This document shows, piece after piece, positions 8,696 to 17,579 of a DNA stretch of 64,000 bases. This DNA comes from Olivibacter sp. SDN3. GTDB lineage: Bacteria > Bacteroidota > Bacteroidia > Sphingobacteriales > Sphingobacteriaceae. The notes beneath the pieces were generated by a model that made no database searches, was not told where the DNA came from, and saw only the letters and a program-made list of their open reading frames with translations. The stretch lies in assembly GCF_014334135.1 (NCBI RefSeq), contig NZ_CP060497.1, positions 1,178,001-1,242,000 on the forward strand. Direction: 5' to 3'. The position numbers were made by a program, and so were the translations under genes. Position 1 is the stretch's first letter; every line of letters begins with the position of its first letter.

Positions 8696-10015
8696 CTATT
8701 TGTTAAGTTGTACCTGGGGTATTCTAGACGGTGTATCTTTGCCGGCTATAATTGACCGGGTACCCAATGCGACCGCACGGATAGATGAAATAATATTTTT
8801 GACATCGAGTGTTTTCAATTCATCGTGTACTGTATGATAATACTTATCTTTATCGATTTGTACGGTTGATACTGTATGAGCAGGAACTCCCAATGCTGCT
8901 AGCGTAGCATTATCACTTCGATAGAATAAATTTTGTTCCGGGTACGGATCAGGATGGAAAGTAAAACCAGTTTTCTCCACATTAGTCTGTAAAATCTTTC
9001 CCAGATCAGATTTTTCATAGCCTGTTAAGTATACGGAATTGGGTCCAAATTTGGCATCTTTACCTATCATCTCCATATTTATCATGGCCACTATTTTTTC
9101 CGGATCCAATTGCTTAGAGAAAAATTGTGAGCCGTATCCTCCGGACTCTTCAGCAGTAAAAGCAGCAAAAATCAAAGATCGTTCATTATCATGTTCCTTG
9201 GCGAATAACTTAGCCAAACTAATAACCGCTGTTACCCCGGAGGCGTCATCATCCGCTCCATTGGCAATAGAATCTTTTCCAACAGGCTCTATCACGCCTA
9301 AATGATCGTAATGTGCTGAAAATATTACGTATTCATCTGGTCTTGATTTTCCTTTTAACATACCGACCACATTAAAAAGCTGCTGTCTGCTAACAGTTCC
9401 TGAGTAATTTACTCGAAAAGAACTTGATCCATTGTTTTTTAAGACAAATACCGATGATCCACGTTCTTCTTCCTCATCTACCGGAATGATTCTCCCGGCT
9501 TGAATGTATTGTCTTAACGAAGCAAATTCAGCAGCAAAACTCTCATCTACGTAAGCTAATACATCTTTACCTTTGGATACTATTTCTCGATAAACTTGCT
9601 TAAAATCACTCCCTTTTGGTATAGTTATCACTTCCACCTCTGGGTTAGCATTCCAATTAACACCAGCCTGATCACTTATTACAAAAGCATTCTTGTCTGC
9701 TATCAATTCTCCGTCGATTGTGATTTCGCAGGTAGACGGCTGCACCTGTATGACGTCAAACGTTTGGCGATACCCTCCTCCTTTCGTATTCAGAAAGCTT
9801 TCAGCAAGCCCTGCTTGCTGAAACGCTGATGAAATATAATCCGCGGCTTGTTCAATTCCCTCTGTAAATACCGCTCGTCCTTGCATGCTATCGTCCGCCA
9901 AAGCAGCAATCACCTGATAAACTTCTGTCTCATTTAGGGGCACGCGATACTGCCTTTGTGCCGTGCATGCTCCTAACAGAAAGCAACCAATCAGTACGTA
10001 TAGATATTTTTTCAT
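8696..10015 (-). CDS. M28 family zinc aminopeptidase, lipoprotein
   Basis: Secreted di-zinc exopeptidase. From the ATG at 10015 the 439 residues start with a lipoprotein signal, MKKYLYVLIGCFLLGAC, with the lipobox Cys at 17. The upstream in-frame start at 10054 would bury this signal. The M28 domain fills the C-terminal half: the first zinc ligands in FSAHYDHLG, the bridging Asp in NGADDDASGV, the catalytic Glu pair in AFTAEESGGYGS, a further Asp in MINMEMIGKD and the last His in TVHDE. The N-terminal half (about 20-215) matches the variable region, possibly PA-like, that precedes M28 domains. Its 3' end lies 10 bases from the convergent gene. Confidence 0.9.
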   Translation of the reverse strand: MKKYLYVLIGCFLLGACTAQRQYRVPLNETEVYQVIAALADDSMQGRAVFTEGIEQAADYISSAFQQAGLAESFLNTKGGGYRQTFDVIQVQPSTCEITIDGELIADKNAFVISDQAGVNWNANPEVEVITIPKGSDFKQVYREIVSKGKDVLAYVDESFAAEFASLRQYIQAGRIIPVDEEEERGSSVFVLKNNGSSSFRVNYSGTVSRQQLFNVVGMLKGKSRPDEYVIFSAHYDHLGVIEPVGKDSIANGADDDASGVTAVISLAKLFAKEHDNERSLIFAAFTAEESGGYGSQFFSKQLDPEKIVAMINMEMIGKDAKFGPNSVYLTGYEKSDLGKILQTNVEKTGFTFHPDPYPEQNLFYRSDNATLAALGVPAHTVSTVQIDKDKYYHTVHDELKTLDVKNIISSIRAVALGTRSIIAGKDTPSRIPQVQLNK

Positions 10016-10274
10016 CTTATTCAATTTTAATCCATTAATGATCGTGTTATTCAAGAGGCATGTCTAAATCAAAATCAATCCTTTACCGATCGGTTTGGGA
10101 CAAACAAATTCATTTATTCAAATAAGCCTTTGACAAGTAGGATTTTATATACAATCTATGTAAATTGCGCAATAATTTTAAAAACTTATTTAGGCACGGG
10201 ATAACGGATGAATGCGTTAAAATCAATTGATCTTAGTTTGACATATTACTAGCGATAAAGTTAAACAAAATCCA

Positions 10275-10282
10275 TAGCTTTG
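10275..10282 (+). promoter_or_regulatory. Possible -7 element for the rhodanese gene
   Basis: TAGCTTTG matches the Bacteroidetes -7 consensus TAnnTTTG and lies 33 bases before the ATG at 10316. No TTG sits at the expected distance upstream; TTTGACA at 10237 is too far. The rest of the 300-base divergent region 10016-10315 shows nothing else recognisable. Confidence 0.4.
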
Positions 10283-10315
10283 GCACAATAAAAAGAACCT
10301 TTTAAATATTCTACA

Positions 10316-10630
10316 ATGAAAGAAATAACTGTTGAAGAACTAAAACAGAAAATCGATCAGCAAGAAGATTTTCAGCTAATAGATGTACGCGAAGAATTTG
10401 AGTATGAAACATCAAATCTCGATGGTTTAAACATTCCCTTGGCAGAAGTATTACTTGAAAAAGATAAAATCAGCAAAGAAAAACCCGTAATCGTTCACTG
10501 TAGAAGTGGTAAGCGCAGTGCACAGGCAATATTGCTTTTAGAGCGAGAAGGATACACGAACCTCGCAAATTTACAGGGTGGTATATTAGCCTGGAGAGAA
10601 GCTTTTGATCCAAATATGCCCGTGTATTAA
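10316..10630 (+). CDS. Rhodanese-like domain protein
   Basis: A single-domain cytoplasmic rhodanese of 104 residues. The active-site loop HCRSGKR has the catalytic Cys at 62, and LIDVREEFEY near residue 21 is the CH2A-type motif. Such proteins carry persulfide sulfur, but the acceptor is unknown. There is no signal peptide. A small membrane-protein gene starts two bases after its stop codon, so the pair is probably translated from one message. Confidence 0.9.
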   Translation: MKEITVEELKQKIDQQEDFQLIDVREEFEYETSNLDGLNIPLAEVLLEKDKISKEKPVIVHCRSGKRSAQAILLLEREGYTNLANLQGGILAWREAFDPNMPVY

Positions 10631-10632
10631 TT

Positions 10633-10833
10633 ATGACCAAACATATTTTATACAATATATTCCTCAATATCGGGATACTGGTACTTGCCTATTGTAGTAT
10701 AGCTGCCTACAATGAGAAACAATTTTTTATCCTGGGTGGATGTATAATCGGTATCGCACTTTTAGTCTACTTAAAAGTAAGGTTAGCAAAAAAAGTCAGA
10801 CAACATATTAAACAAGGTAAACAGGGAAAATAG
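10633..10833 (+). CDS. Small two-helix membrane protein of unknown function
   Basis: A 66-residue protein with two predicted membrane segments (about 7-25 and 30-48) and a Lys-rich cytoplasmic tail. The ATG is only two bases after the rhodanese stop codon, which suggests translational coupling and possibly a shared task. No family is securely recognised. A real gene is supported by the spacing, the hydropathy pattern and the clean ATG. Confidence 0.65.
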   Translation: MTKHILYNIFLNIGILVLAYCSIAAYNEKQFFILGGCIIGIALLVYLKVRLAKKVRQHIKQGKQGK

Positions 10834-11044
10834 CAAAAAAGGGGGTGATTGTACTATATTTAAGTCAATATGGTCGTTATATTAGACATTCTCTTTGTAT
10901 CAAAACCAAAGGTTTATCTATTTTTTCTGACTTTTTTTCTAATATTTTTATTAATTAACCACGAAAACAATACATACACAAAGAGCTTAAAAACAGCTAA
11001 TTACAATGCATAATAATAGGTAATAATGCTCAAAAAGACAATTC

Positions 11045-11073
11045 AAAACACATACAGGGGGTGTTTTTTTTTT
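11045..11073 (+). terminator. Terminator-like hairpin with long T run
   Basis: AAAACAC at 11045-11051 pairs with GTGTTTT at 11061-11067 around a 9-base loop and is followed by several more T residues. It lies about 210 bases after the rhodanese/membrane-protein genes and just before the next promoter, so it may end their transcript or that of an unannotated small RNA. Confidence 0.5.
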
Positions 11074-11093
11074 TGGAATAGTATTTGCTGATA

Positions 11094-11123
11094 TTGCATG
11101 AATAAAACTAATAACTATTTTTG
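11094..11123 (+). promoter_or_regulatory. Bacteroidetes-type promoter for the OmpA-family gene
   Basis: TTG at 11094-11096, a 19-base spacer and TATTTTTG at 11116-11123 fit TTG-N19-21-TAnnTTTG. The predicted transcription start near 11128-11130 leaves an AT-rich leader of about 45 bases. Confidence 0.7.
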
Positions 11124-11173
11124 TATTTAAATTATACAATTAAAAACTGTTTAACCTTTAAAGAAAACGAAGT

Positions 11174-12565
11174 ATGAACTATTCTACAATCAAAAAAGCA
11201 GTTACTTGCTCTTTGATTGCCGCCTTAGGTTTCACTGGGGCAGCTCAAGCACAAGACACTAAAGTATTTGGCGGAAGAAGCCAATACAGAACTTGGTCCA
11301 TTGGTGTCAATGGAGGTATAACTTCTCCTAACGTATTGGTTGGGGGATCCAACTCTTTCGGCAGACAAGTTGGCCTATTTGAACATCCTGTAAGAGAATA
11401 CTACGGAATTAATGTTCGTAAGCAATTCTCTAGCTGGTTTGGTTTGCAATTAGATGCGAACAGAGGTCGTATCTTCGCTCACAACCAAGATGGTCTTACA
11501 GAGACTGCTTCTTGGCCTGCTGCAGGTGCTGACCCAAATCAAACTTACCAATCGGCCGAGACAGATGTACAGTATGCCGTTAGCTTAAATGGCGTATTCC
11601 AATTCGCAACAATTGACTTCTTAAGAAGAGAAAACGCCGTTAACTTCTACGCAAGCGTAGGTTTTGGTTTGATGGCTTTCAATCCAGTAATGTATGCGAA
11701 CAACGACGCTACAGGTACTGCTTGGGACAACAAAGGCAATTGGGGTCAAGATCCTTTCAACAGAGACTTCCAAGGAGATAAAGACTATAGCAGAACGTCT
11801 TTTGTTCCTGTTGGTTTAGGTCTTAAATTTAAGCTCTCAGATCGCGTAGCGCTAGATTTGGGTTACACGATGAACTTTACTGACAGCAGAAGTTTATTCG
11901 GACCAGTTGTTGGAAACACGTCAAGCGACAAATTCTCTTACACTCATGCAGGTCTTGAATTCTCATTGGGAAGCAGAGACAAAGAAGACTTAACTTGGGC
12001 TAACCCAGTTGCAACGCTTTATGATGAGTTGAAAGATCCTGAATTGAGAAACGAGGTTGATGCATTAAAGCAACGTGTAAGTGCATTAGAATCTACTGTT
12101 GAAGCATTAAGCACTGACTCTGATGGTGACGGTGTGGCTGACAAGTTTGACAAATGTCCTAACACACCTGCTGGTACACAAGTTGACGGTTCTGGATGTC
12201 CTATCAAATTCCCTGAGCCAGATACAGCATCTCTTTCAACAGGTTCTTATCCAAACATTCAGTTTGAATTTGATAGCTCTGTATTAAAAACTAGCTCTTA
12301 CCCAACGTTAGATCAAGTATCTGCTGACTTACGTGAAAGTGGTGCTACACTTACTTTAGAAGGTAATGCTTCTGAAGAAGGTACAGAAGATTACAACTAC
12401 CAGTTAGGTTTAGATCGCGCTAACTCTGTAAAAAATTACTTAGTTAACTCTGGTGTTGCGGCTGATCAAGTTAACGTTGTAAGTAACGGTGAATTAAAAC
12501 CAGTTGCTTCTAACGCAACAGAAGAAGGTCGTCAATTGAACCGTAACGTACAATTCAAAAAATAA
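11174..12565 (+). CDS. OmpA-family outer membrane protein with TSP3-type calcium repeats
   Basis: Structural outer-membrane protein linking the membrane to peptidoglycan. The 463 residues comprise a signal peptide (about 1-26, ending AQAQ), an N-terminal beta-barrel (about 35-275), a short coiled linker (about 290-315), a thrombospondin type 3-like Asp-rich segment DSDGDGVADKFDKCP (about 317-331), and a C-terminal OmpA peptidoglycan-binding domain (about 355-463) with the NRNVQF ending. Repeated use of a few codons for Asn, Thr and Val suggests high expression, as expected for a major OMP. It has its own promoter and a very strong terminator. Confidence 0.95.
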   Translation: MNYSTIKKAVTCSLIAALGFTGAAQAQDTKVFGGRSQYRTWSIGVNGGITSPNVLVGGSNSFGRQVGLFEHPVREYYGINVRKQFSSWFGLQLDANRGRIFAHNQDGLTETASWPAAGADPNQTYQSAETDVQYAVSLNGVFQFATIDFLRRENAVNFYASVGFGLMAFNPVMYANNDATGTAWDNKGNWGQDPFNRDFQGDKDYSRTSFVPVGLGLKFKLSDRVALDLGYTMNFTDSRSLFGPVVGNTSSDKFSYTHAGLEFSLGSRDKEDLTWANPVATLYDELKDPELRNEVDALKQRVSALESTVEALSTDSDGDGVADKFDKCPNTPAGTQVDGSGCPIKFPEPDTASLSTGSYPNIQFEFDSSVLKTSSYPTLDQVSADLRESGATLTLEGNASEEGTEDYNYQLGLDRANSVKNYLVNSGVAADQVNVVSNGELKPVASNATEEGRQLNRNVQFKK

Positions 12566-12593
12566 TTCTGTCTATATAAGCAGTTTATTATAA

Positions 12594-12625
12594 AAAGCCC
12601 TCGGAGTATATACTCCGAGGGCTTT
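12594..12625. terminator. Strong terminator after the OmpA-family gene
   Basis: A perfect 32-base palindrome, AAAGCCCTCGGAGTAT and its exact complement, starts 28 bases after the stop codon and runs into CTTTTAT. It is the strongest hairpin seen in the window. Confidence 0.9.
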
Positions 12626-12667
12626 CTTTTATTTCCTATAATGTGTGCTTTGAAATATCAGCAATCC

Positions 12668-12823
12668 ATGCTAACTTCGTACATGCGCTCCTCTCAAAAA
12701 AAAGATCAAAGAACTATGCCTAAAAGCTTTAACTTAAGGGTGATGCACACCATAAATAAAATAGCCATTACCATCTTTATTTTAGGAGTATTATATAAAA
12801 TTATCGATTGGTTATTTTTCTAA
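12668..12823 (+). CDS. Small tail-anchored membrane protein (DUF6728-like)
   Basis: About 51 residues from the ATG at 12668 (other in-frame ATGs at 12641, 12683 and 12716). The core FNLRVMHTINKIAI is followed by one membrane segment at the C terminus (FILGVLYKIIDWLFF). The block KxFNLRVMHxINKI resembles the short Bacteroidetes family I know as DUF6728, but no search was possible. The function is unknown. It lies between the OmpA terminator and ridA. Confidence 0.5.
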   Translation: MLTSYMRSSQKKDQRTMPKSFNLRVMHTINKIAITIFILGVLYKIIDWLFF

Positions 12824-12895
12824 TAGAGATTACAACCAATTACAATAGTCATCAACAGATTTTTATCGGTAAGTACTTAAACAAAAATCATACAA

Positions 12896-13276
12896 ATGAA
12901 AGAAATAATTAATACCATACATGCGCCAGCACCTATAGGCCCCTATAATCAAGCAATCAGGGCTGGAAACACCTTATATATCTCTGGACAGATTGCACTT
13001 TCTCCAGAAAGCGGCGAACTTGTTTCCGGAGGAATTGCCGACGAGGCTAAACAGGTCCTGGAGAATATACGTGCCATACTCAAAGAGGCGGATTACTCAC
13101 TAGCAGATGTGGTTAAGACAAGTATTTTTTTAACGGATATGGCAAATTTCTCTATAGTTAACGACGTCTATGCCGAATATTTCACGGAAAACGCTCCTGC
13201 ACGTGAAACAGTGGCTGTTAGCGCTCTACCTAAAGGTGTTAATGTAGAAATATCCTTGATTGCTTGGAAAGACTAG
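12896..13276 (+). CDS. ridA: RidA family enamine/imine deaminase
   Basis: Hydrolyses reactive 2-aminoacrylate-type enamines released by PLP enzymes. The 126-residue length is standard. The N-terminal APIGPYNQAIRAG, the central ISGQIALSPESGELV and the C-terminal PARETVAVSALPKG with the catalytic Arg (about 104) are all present. It is cytosolic. recG begins 36 bases downstream on the same strand, so a shared transcript is possible. Confidence 0.95.
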   Translation: MKEIINTIHAPAPIGPYNQAIRAGNTLYISGQIALSPESGELVSGGIADEAKQVLENIRAILKEADYSLADVVKTSIFLTDMANFSIVNDVYAEYFTENAPARETVAVSALPKGVNVEISLIAWKD

Positions 13277-13311
13277 CGAAACAAGCTTTAGTGAAAAAAA
13301 CATAATCCATC

Positions 13312-15417
13312 GTGATTGAGCATTCGTTTCATACTCCTATTGAATACCTAAAAGGCGTAGGACCGCAACGAGCTGATATAATAAAGAAAGAACTCAATAT
13401 ATTTACTTTCGGCGATCTCATCAGCTACTATCCTTTTCGCTATATAGACCGAACGCGCTTTTATAAGATCAATCAACTTCAGCCAGACCTTCCCTCAGTG
13501 CAGGTCATTGGCCGTTTACTGCATGTTGAGACGGTGGGACAAAAGCGAGCTAAAAGATTAGTTGCACAGTTCAAAGACGAAACCGGAACCATGGAACTTG
13601 TTTGGTTTCAGGGTATACGGTGGCTGGAAAAAGGACTAAAGGTTGGTGCTGTCTATATAATTTTTGGCAAACCGACCCTATTTAAAGGACTTCTTTCTAT
13701 GACTCATCCGGAAATGGAACTTTACAACCCTACAGCAAAGAAAACCGGAAACCCTAGTTTACAGCCCGTTTACCGATCAACAGAAAAACTTAAGCAATTC
13801 TCATTAGATTCCAAAGGAATACAGCGCTTACAGGAGAACCTCATCACATGGGCCATAAAAAAAGTGGAAGAGAATATCCCTGAATATATATTAAAAAAAC
13901 ATCACTTACTTGAAAAGGGAGCAGCACTTCTAAGTATTCATTTTCCGTCTAACCAGCAAGACTTACAAGCTGCTCAGAAACGTCTGAAGTTTGAAGAACT
14001 GTTTTTTATTCAACTCAAACTCCTCAAGAATAAGCTTTTACAAACACAAAAATTCAAGGGGCATCTCTTCGATCGTGTAGGAGCCTCTTTTAATCTCTTC
14101 TATAAGGACCGTCTACCTTTTCCCTTAACAAACGCGCAGAAACGAGTGCTCAAAGAAATCAGACATGATACGCATACGGGTGCACAAATGAACCGTTTAT
14201 TGCAAGGTGACGTCGGCAGCGGCAAAACCGTTGTAGCACTAATGACGATGCTTCTAGCAGTAGATAATGGGTGCCAAGCATGTATGATGGCTCCGACAGA
14301 GATTTTGGCACAGCAACACTATAATAACCTTGCCGAGTTGTTGAAAGATCTACCGGTGTCTTTAAAATTGCTGACTGGCTCCACTCCTAAGAAAGAGCGT
14401 CTATTAATGCATCAGAGCCTTGAAAGTGGTGATCTCAACATTTTGGTCGGCACTCATGCGCTTATTGAAGATGTCGTCAAGTTTAAAAACCTTGGGATAG
14501 TCGTTATAGATGAACAGCACCGCTTTGGTGTTGAACAACGAGCCAAATTATGGCGAAAAAATGCTATTCCTCCACATATGCTGGTTATGACTGCCACGCC
14601 GATCCCCCGCACCTTAGCGATGACGCTCTACGGCGATCTGGACGTTTCTGTTATTGATGAACTACCCGCCGGCAGAAAGCCGATCAAAACACTCCATCTA
14701 TTTGAGAACAGCCGTTTACGGATGTTCGGCTTTATGCGGGAAGAAATTGCTAAAGGAAGGCAGGTATACATCGTTTACCCCTTAATAAAAGAAAGCGAAA
14801 AGCTAGACCTTATGCACCTCGAAGCCGGAATCGAAGCCCTTATAAGGGAGTTTCCCTTACCTGATTTCAGGATAAGTGTTGTGCATGGCAAGATGACTCC
14901 CAAAGACAAAGAATTTGAGATGCAGCGTTTCATTAAGGGTGAAACACAGCTAATGGTGGCCACAACAGTGATTGAGGTAGGTGTTAATGTACCGAATGCG
15001 ACGGTTATGATCATCGAAAATGCTGAGCGATTTGGATTATCACAACTGCACCAGCTAAGGGGTCGGGTTGGTAGAGGTGGAGAGCAGTCTTTCTGTATTT
15101 TGATGTCGTCGAAAAAATTAAGCAAGGAAGGTAAACTACGGTTAGAAACGATGGTTCGTACCAATGACGGTTTCGAAATTGCTGAGACCGACTTGAAGCT
15201 TAGGGGGCCGGGAGACATCGCAGGAACCCAGCAAAGTGGCATATTAGACTTAAAACTCGCAGATCTAAGCACAGACCAAACGATTTTGCTAGAAGCGCGT
15301 AACTTAGTGATCAATATCTTCAAAAATGATCCAAATTTAGCTGCTCCGCAAAACCTATTATTGCGAAAATACTTATTCAAGCAAAACCCGGGTATCAGCT
15401 GGGAGAAAATATCATAA
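13312..15417 (+). CDS. recG: ATP-dependent DNA helicase RecG
   Basis: Branch-migrating helicase that remodels stalled replication forks and recombination intermediates. The 701 residues contain the N-terminal wedge/OB domain (about 1-240, starting with the PIEYLKGVGPQRA helix-hairpin-like element). Helicase motifs follow: Walker A GDVGSGKT (about 300), the DEQH box in VIDEQHRFGVEQR (about 398), MTATPIPRT and the C-terminal QLRGRVGRG motif. The start is GTG at 13312; no in-frame ATG fits the conserved N terminus. Confidence 0.95.
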   Translation: MIEHSFHTPIEYLKGVGPQRADIIKKELNIFTFGDLISYYPFRYIDRTRFYKINQLQPDLPSVQVIGRLLHVETVGQKRAKRLVAQFKDETGTMELVWFQGIRWLEKGLKVGAVYIIFGKPTLFKGLLSMTHPEMELYNPTAKKTGNPSLQPVYRSTEKLKQFSLDSKGIQRLQENLITWAIKKVEENIPEYILKKHHLLEKGAALLSIHFPSNQQDLQAAQKRLKFEELFFIQLKLLKNKLLQTQKFKGHLFDRVGASFNLFYKDRLPFPLTNAQKRVLKEIRHDTHTGAQMNRLLQGDVGSGKTVVALMTMLLAVDNGCQACMMAPTEILAQQHYNNLAELLKDLPVSLKLLTGSTPKKERLLMHQSLESGDLNILVGTHALIEDVVKFKNLGIVVIDEQHRFGVEQRAKLWRKNAIPPHMLVMTATPIPRTLAMTLYGDLDVSVIDELPAGRKPIKTLHLFENSRLRMFGFMREEIAKGRQVYIVYPLIKESEKLDLMHLEAGIEALIREFPLPDFRISVVHGKMTPKDKEFEMQRFIKGETQLMVATTVIEVGVNVPNATVMIIENAERFGLSQLHQLRGRVGRGGEQSFCILMSSKKLSKEGKLRLETMVRTNDGFEIAETDLKLRGPGDIAGTQQSGILDLKLADLSTDQTILLEARNLVINIFKNDPNLAAPQNLLLRKYLFKQNPGISWEKIS

Positions 15418-15911
15418 TGATAATATTTTTTATCTATTAAAATTTTCGTACCTTTGCCACTCTTTATCTAATTTCATTAAAAGACTTAAAAACAATCAAC
15501 AGTCATGTACATGTAATATCCATAATCCACGCATCGCCGCATAGAATTCATTAACGAGTTGCGATAGGCAGAACACGACCTGGTTCCTAGCCAAGATTTG
15601 GGTAATCTATTTACAGTATCTTTTTTCAACAAGCTATTGGCAACATATTTCATTCGAAAATAGTTTGTCTTCAAAAGACCTCATGGAACCTACATTTTCA
15701 TCATGTTTTACATATAGTGCTAACGTAGCAGGTTTCCTCTATAAACAGCATCGCAATGGCAGAGGAGAAATCGGTAATAAGCCACTTCTGTAAACTGCGA
15801 AGTATTCGTGAATGCAGAGCATTTTATCTAAGTTTGATTTCTATTTGAGCGGCAGTAAAATTGTTTCGTACTAAATATTTAGTACTTTTATTTACCTTTA
15901 AAAAAGCATAT
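15418..15911. other. Long non-coding interval between recG and hflX
   Basis: A stretch of 494 bases without a convincing gene. TACCTTTG at 15449-15456 matches a -7 element and could start a transcript inside the interval. TAAGTTTG at 15829-15836 is a likely -7 element for hflX. Short inverted repeats are visible at about 15733-15770 (TTTCCTCT against AGAGGAGAAA, imperfect) and 15784-15803 (ACTTC/GAAGT). A minus-strand open frame at 15486-15674 (62 residues) shows no family resemblance. A small RNA or a decayed gene are the main possibilities. Confidence 0.5.
15829..15836 (+). promoter_or_regulatory. Possible -7 element for the hflX operon
   Basis: TAAGTTTG fits TAnnTTTG and is embedded in TTTATCTAAGTTTG, the same sequence seen before gcvT and the class V aminotransferase gene. 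The -33 TTG is not clear. Transcription would start near 15841, giving a leader of about 70 bases before the ATG at 15912. Confidence 0.45.
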
Positions 15912-17120
15912 ATGGCCATTAAAAAATATTTTGATACCGCTATAAAAGCCGAACAGGCTGTTCTAGTAGGCATCATCACCCCTAACGAAACCGAAGATCA
16001 AGAAAAGGAATATTTGGAAGAATTAGCCTTCTTAGTTGAAACTGCCGGAGGAGAAACCTTACAAATATTCACTCAAAAGATGCCAAAAACAGACCGTGCG
16101 ACCTTTGTTGGTAGTGGTAAGCTTGACGAGATAAAAGCTTACGTAAATGCTGAAGAAGCAGATATGGTGGTATTTGACGATGAGTTATCGCCTTCTCAGC
16201 TTCGAAATATAGAGAACGAATTAAAGGTCAAGATCCTAGATCGGAGTAATCTCATTTTAGATATTTTCGCAAACAGAGCTCAAACCGCACAAGCTAAAAC
16301 GCAAGTAGAGTTAGCTCAGCTACAATACCTATTGCCAAGGCTAACCCGTATGTGGACCCATTTAGAACGACAAAAAGGAGGAATTGGTATGAGAGGTCCC
16401 GGTGAAACACAGATTGAAAGTGACCGCAGGATGATCTTAAATAAGATATCCTTATTAAAAGAGAAGCTCAAACAAATCGACAAGCAAAACGAAACGCAAA
16501 GGAAGAACCGCGGGCAACTCATTCGCGTCGCTTTAGTAGGCTATACCAATGTTGGAAAATCAACGATTATGAACATGTTGTCAAAATCTGAGGTATTTGC
16601 CGAAAATAAGCTTTTTGCAACACTCGACACTACCGTAAGAAAAGTAGTTATCGAGAATCTTCCATTTTTGTTATCAGACACGGTAGGATTTATTCGTAAG
16701 TTACCACATCATCTCGTAGAATGTTTCAAATCTACATTGGATGAAGTAAGAGAGGCAGACATCTTGGTACATGTAGTTGATATATCACATCCGAATTTTG
16801 AAGATCATATCAACACGGTCAATGAAACGTTAAAAGACCTCGGTGCTATCGATAAACCCGTCATAACCGTATTTAATAAAATCGACGCTTACAAACCCTC
16901 TGCTACGGATATGCAGGGTGGTGAAGGGGATGACGAACAATCTCCAAGGGCGATCACCATTGAGGATTTCAGCAATAGTTGGATGGCCAAACATCGCAGT
17001 CCAGCTGTTTTTATTTCGGCAACAGGAAAAGATAACATTGAAGCCTTTAAACAAATATTGTATGATAAAATAATTAAGATTCATACAGCCCGTTATCCTT
17101 ATAACAATTTATTATATTAA
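15912..17120 (+). CDS. hflX: Ribosome-associated GTPase HflX
   Basis: GTPase that splits stalled 70S ribosomes. From the ATG at 15912 the product has 402 residues; the in-frame TTG at 15861 is an unlikely start. The N-terminal HflX domain shows FVGSGKLDEIK (about 65-75) and the glycine-rich GGIGMRGPGETQIE segment (about 155-170). The G domain has GYTNVGKST (about 209-217), DTVGFIRKLP and NKID. An acidic insert (about 335-345, GGEGDDEQ) before the C-terminal helix is the only oddity. It heads a run with rbfA, aat and the TRIC gene. Confidence 0.95.
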   Translation: MAIKKYFDTAIKAEQAVLVGIITPNETEDQEKEYLEELAFLVETAGGETLQIFTQKMPKTDRATFVGSGKLDEIKAYVNAEEADMVVFDDELSPSQLRNIENELKVKILDRSNLILDIFANRAQTAQAKTQVELAQLQYLLPRLTRMWTHLERQKGGIGMRGPGETQIESDRRMILNKISLLKEKLKQIDKQNETQRKNRGQLIRVALVGYTNVGKSTIMNMLSKSEVFAENKLFATLDTTVRKVVIENLPFLLSDTVGFIRKLPHHLVECFKSTLDEVREADILVHVVDISHPNFEDHINTVNETLKDLGAIDKPVITVFNKIDAYKPSATDMQGGEGDDEQSPRAITIEDFSNSWMAKHRSPAVFISATGKDNIEAFKQILYDKIIKIHTARYPYNNLLY

Positions 17121-17156
17121 AAATTTTAACCTAACAGCTAAAAAATCTTATATATT

Positions 17157-17531
17157 ATGGCCACAGAAAGTAAAAGACAACAGCGGTTTGCGAGCGTTAT
17201 ACAACAAGATTTAGCGGATATTTTTCAACGTGAAGGCAGTGTATGGGCGCCAGACACATTGGTAACAGTAACAAGGGTAAGGGTAACACCAGATTTGGCC
17301 ATTGCCCGGATATACTTAAGTTTTCTTAACGCGAAGAACACGCAATTAACCATAGCCAACATTAAAAGTCATGCCGGCGAAATACGGTATAAACTGGGTG
17401 CTAAAATTAAGAATCAGGCGAGGATTGTTCCGCAATTGGAGTTCTTTGTAGACGACACCAATGAATATGTGGAACACATGGATAAATTGTTTGATAAAAT
17501 CAGTAAAGAACCCAGGCAAGAGGAAGATTAG
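17157..17531 (+). CDS. rbfA: Ribosome-binding factor A
   Basis: KH-like factor for late 16S rRNA processing and 30S maturation. The 124-residue protein begins MATESKRQQRFASVIQQDLADIF, and VTRVRVTPDLAIARIYLSF (about 40-58, the KH core) is followed by the IRYKLGAKIKNQARIVPQLEFF helix-strand. It starts 36 bases after hflX, so two ribosome-related genes share a transcript. Confidence 0.93.
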   Translation: MATESKRQQRFASVIQQDLADIFQREGSVWAPDTLVTVTRVRVTPDLAIARIYLSFLNAKNTQLTIANIKSHAGEIRYKLGAKIKNQARIVPQLEFFVDDTNEYVEHMDKLFDKISKEPRQEED

Positions 17532-17579
17532 CTTATTCTGCCCTTAGGCTGCAACAAGCCTAAAATCGACCGCTATAAT

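Larger units (their letters stand above)
10834..11173 (+). other. Intergenic region upstream of the OmpA-family gene
   Basis: This stretch of 340 bases is AT-rich and holds no plausible gene. It contains a hairpin followed by a long T run at 11045-11073 and the ompA-type promoter at 11094-11123, both listed separately. The first 200 bases show nothing recognisable, although a small RNA ending at the hairpin cannot be excluded. Confidence 0.6.

Noticed and set aside
14775-15380. 201-codon frame antisense to recG.
   Set aside because: It lies wholly inside the conserved helicase domain of recG and reads as a low-complexity Ser/Pro-rich shadow.
15486-15674. Minus-strand open frame of 62 codons in the recG-hflX gap.
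   Set aside because: No recognisable motif, an unusual mixture of Cys, Tyr and Met, and no supporting promoter; treated as chance.
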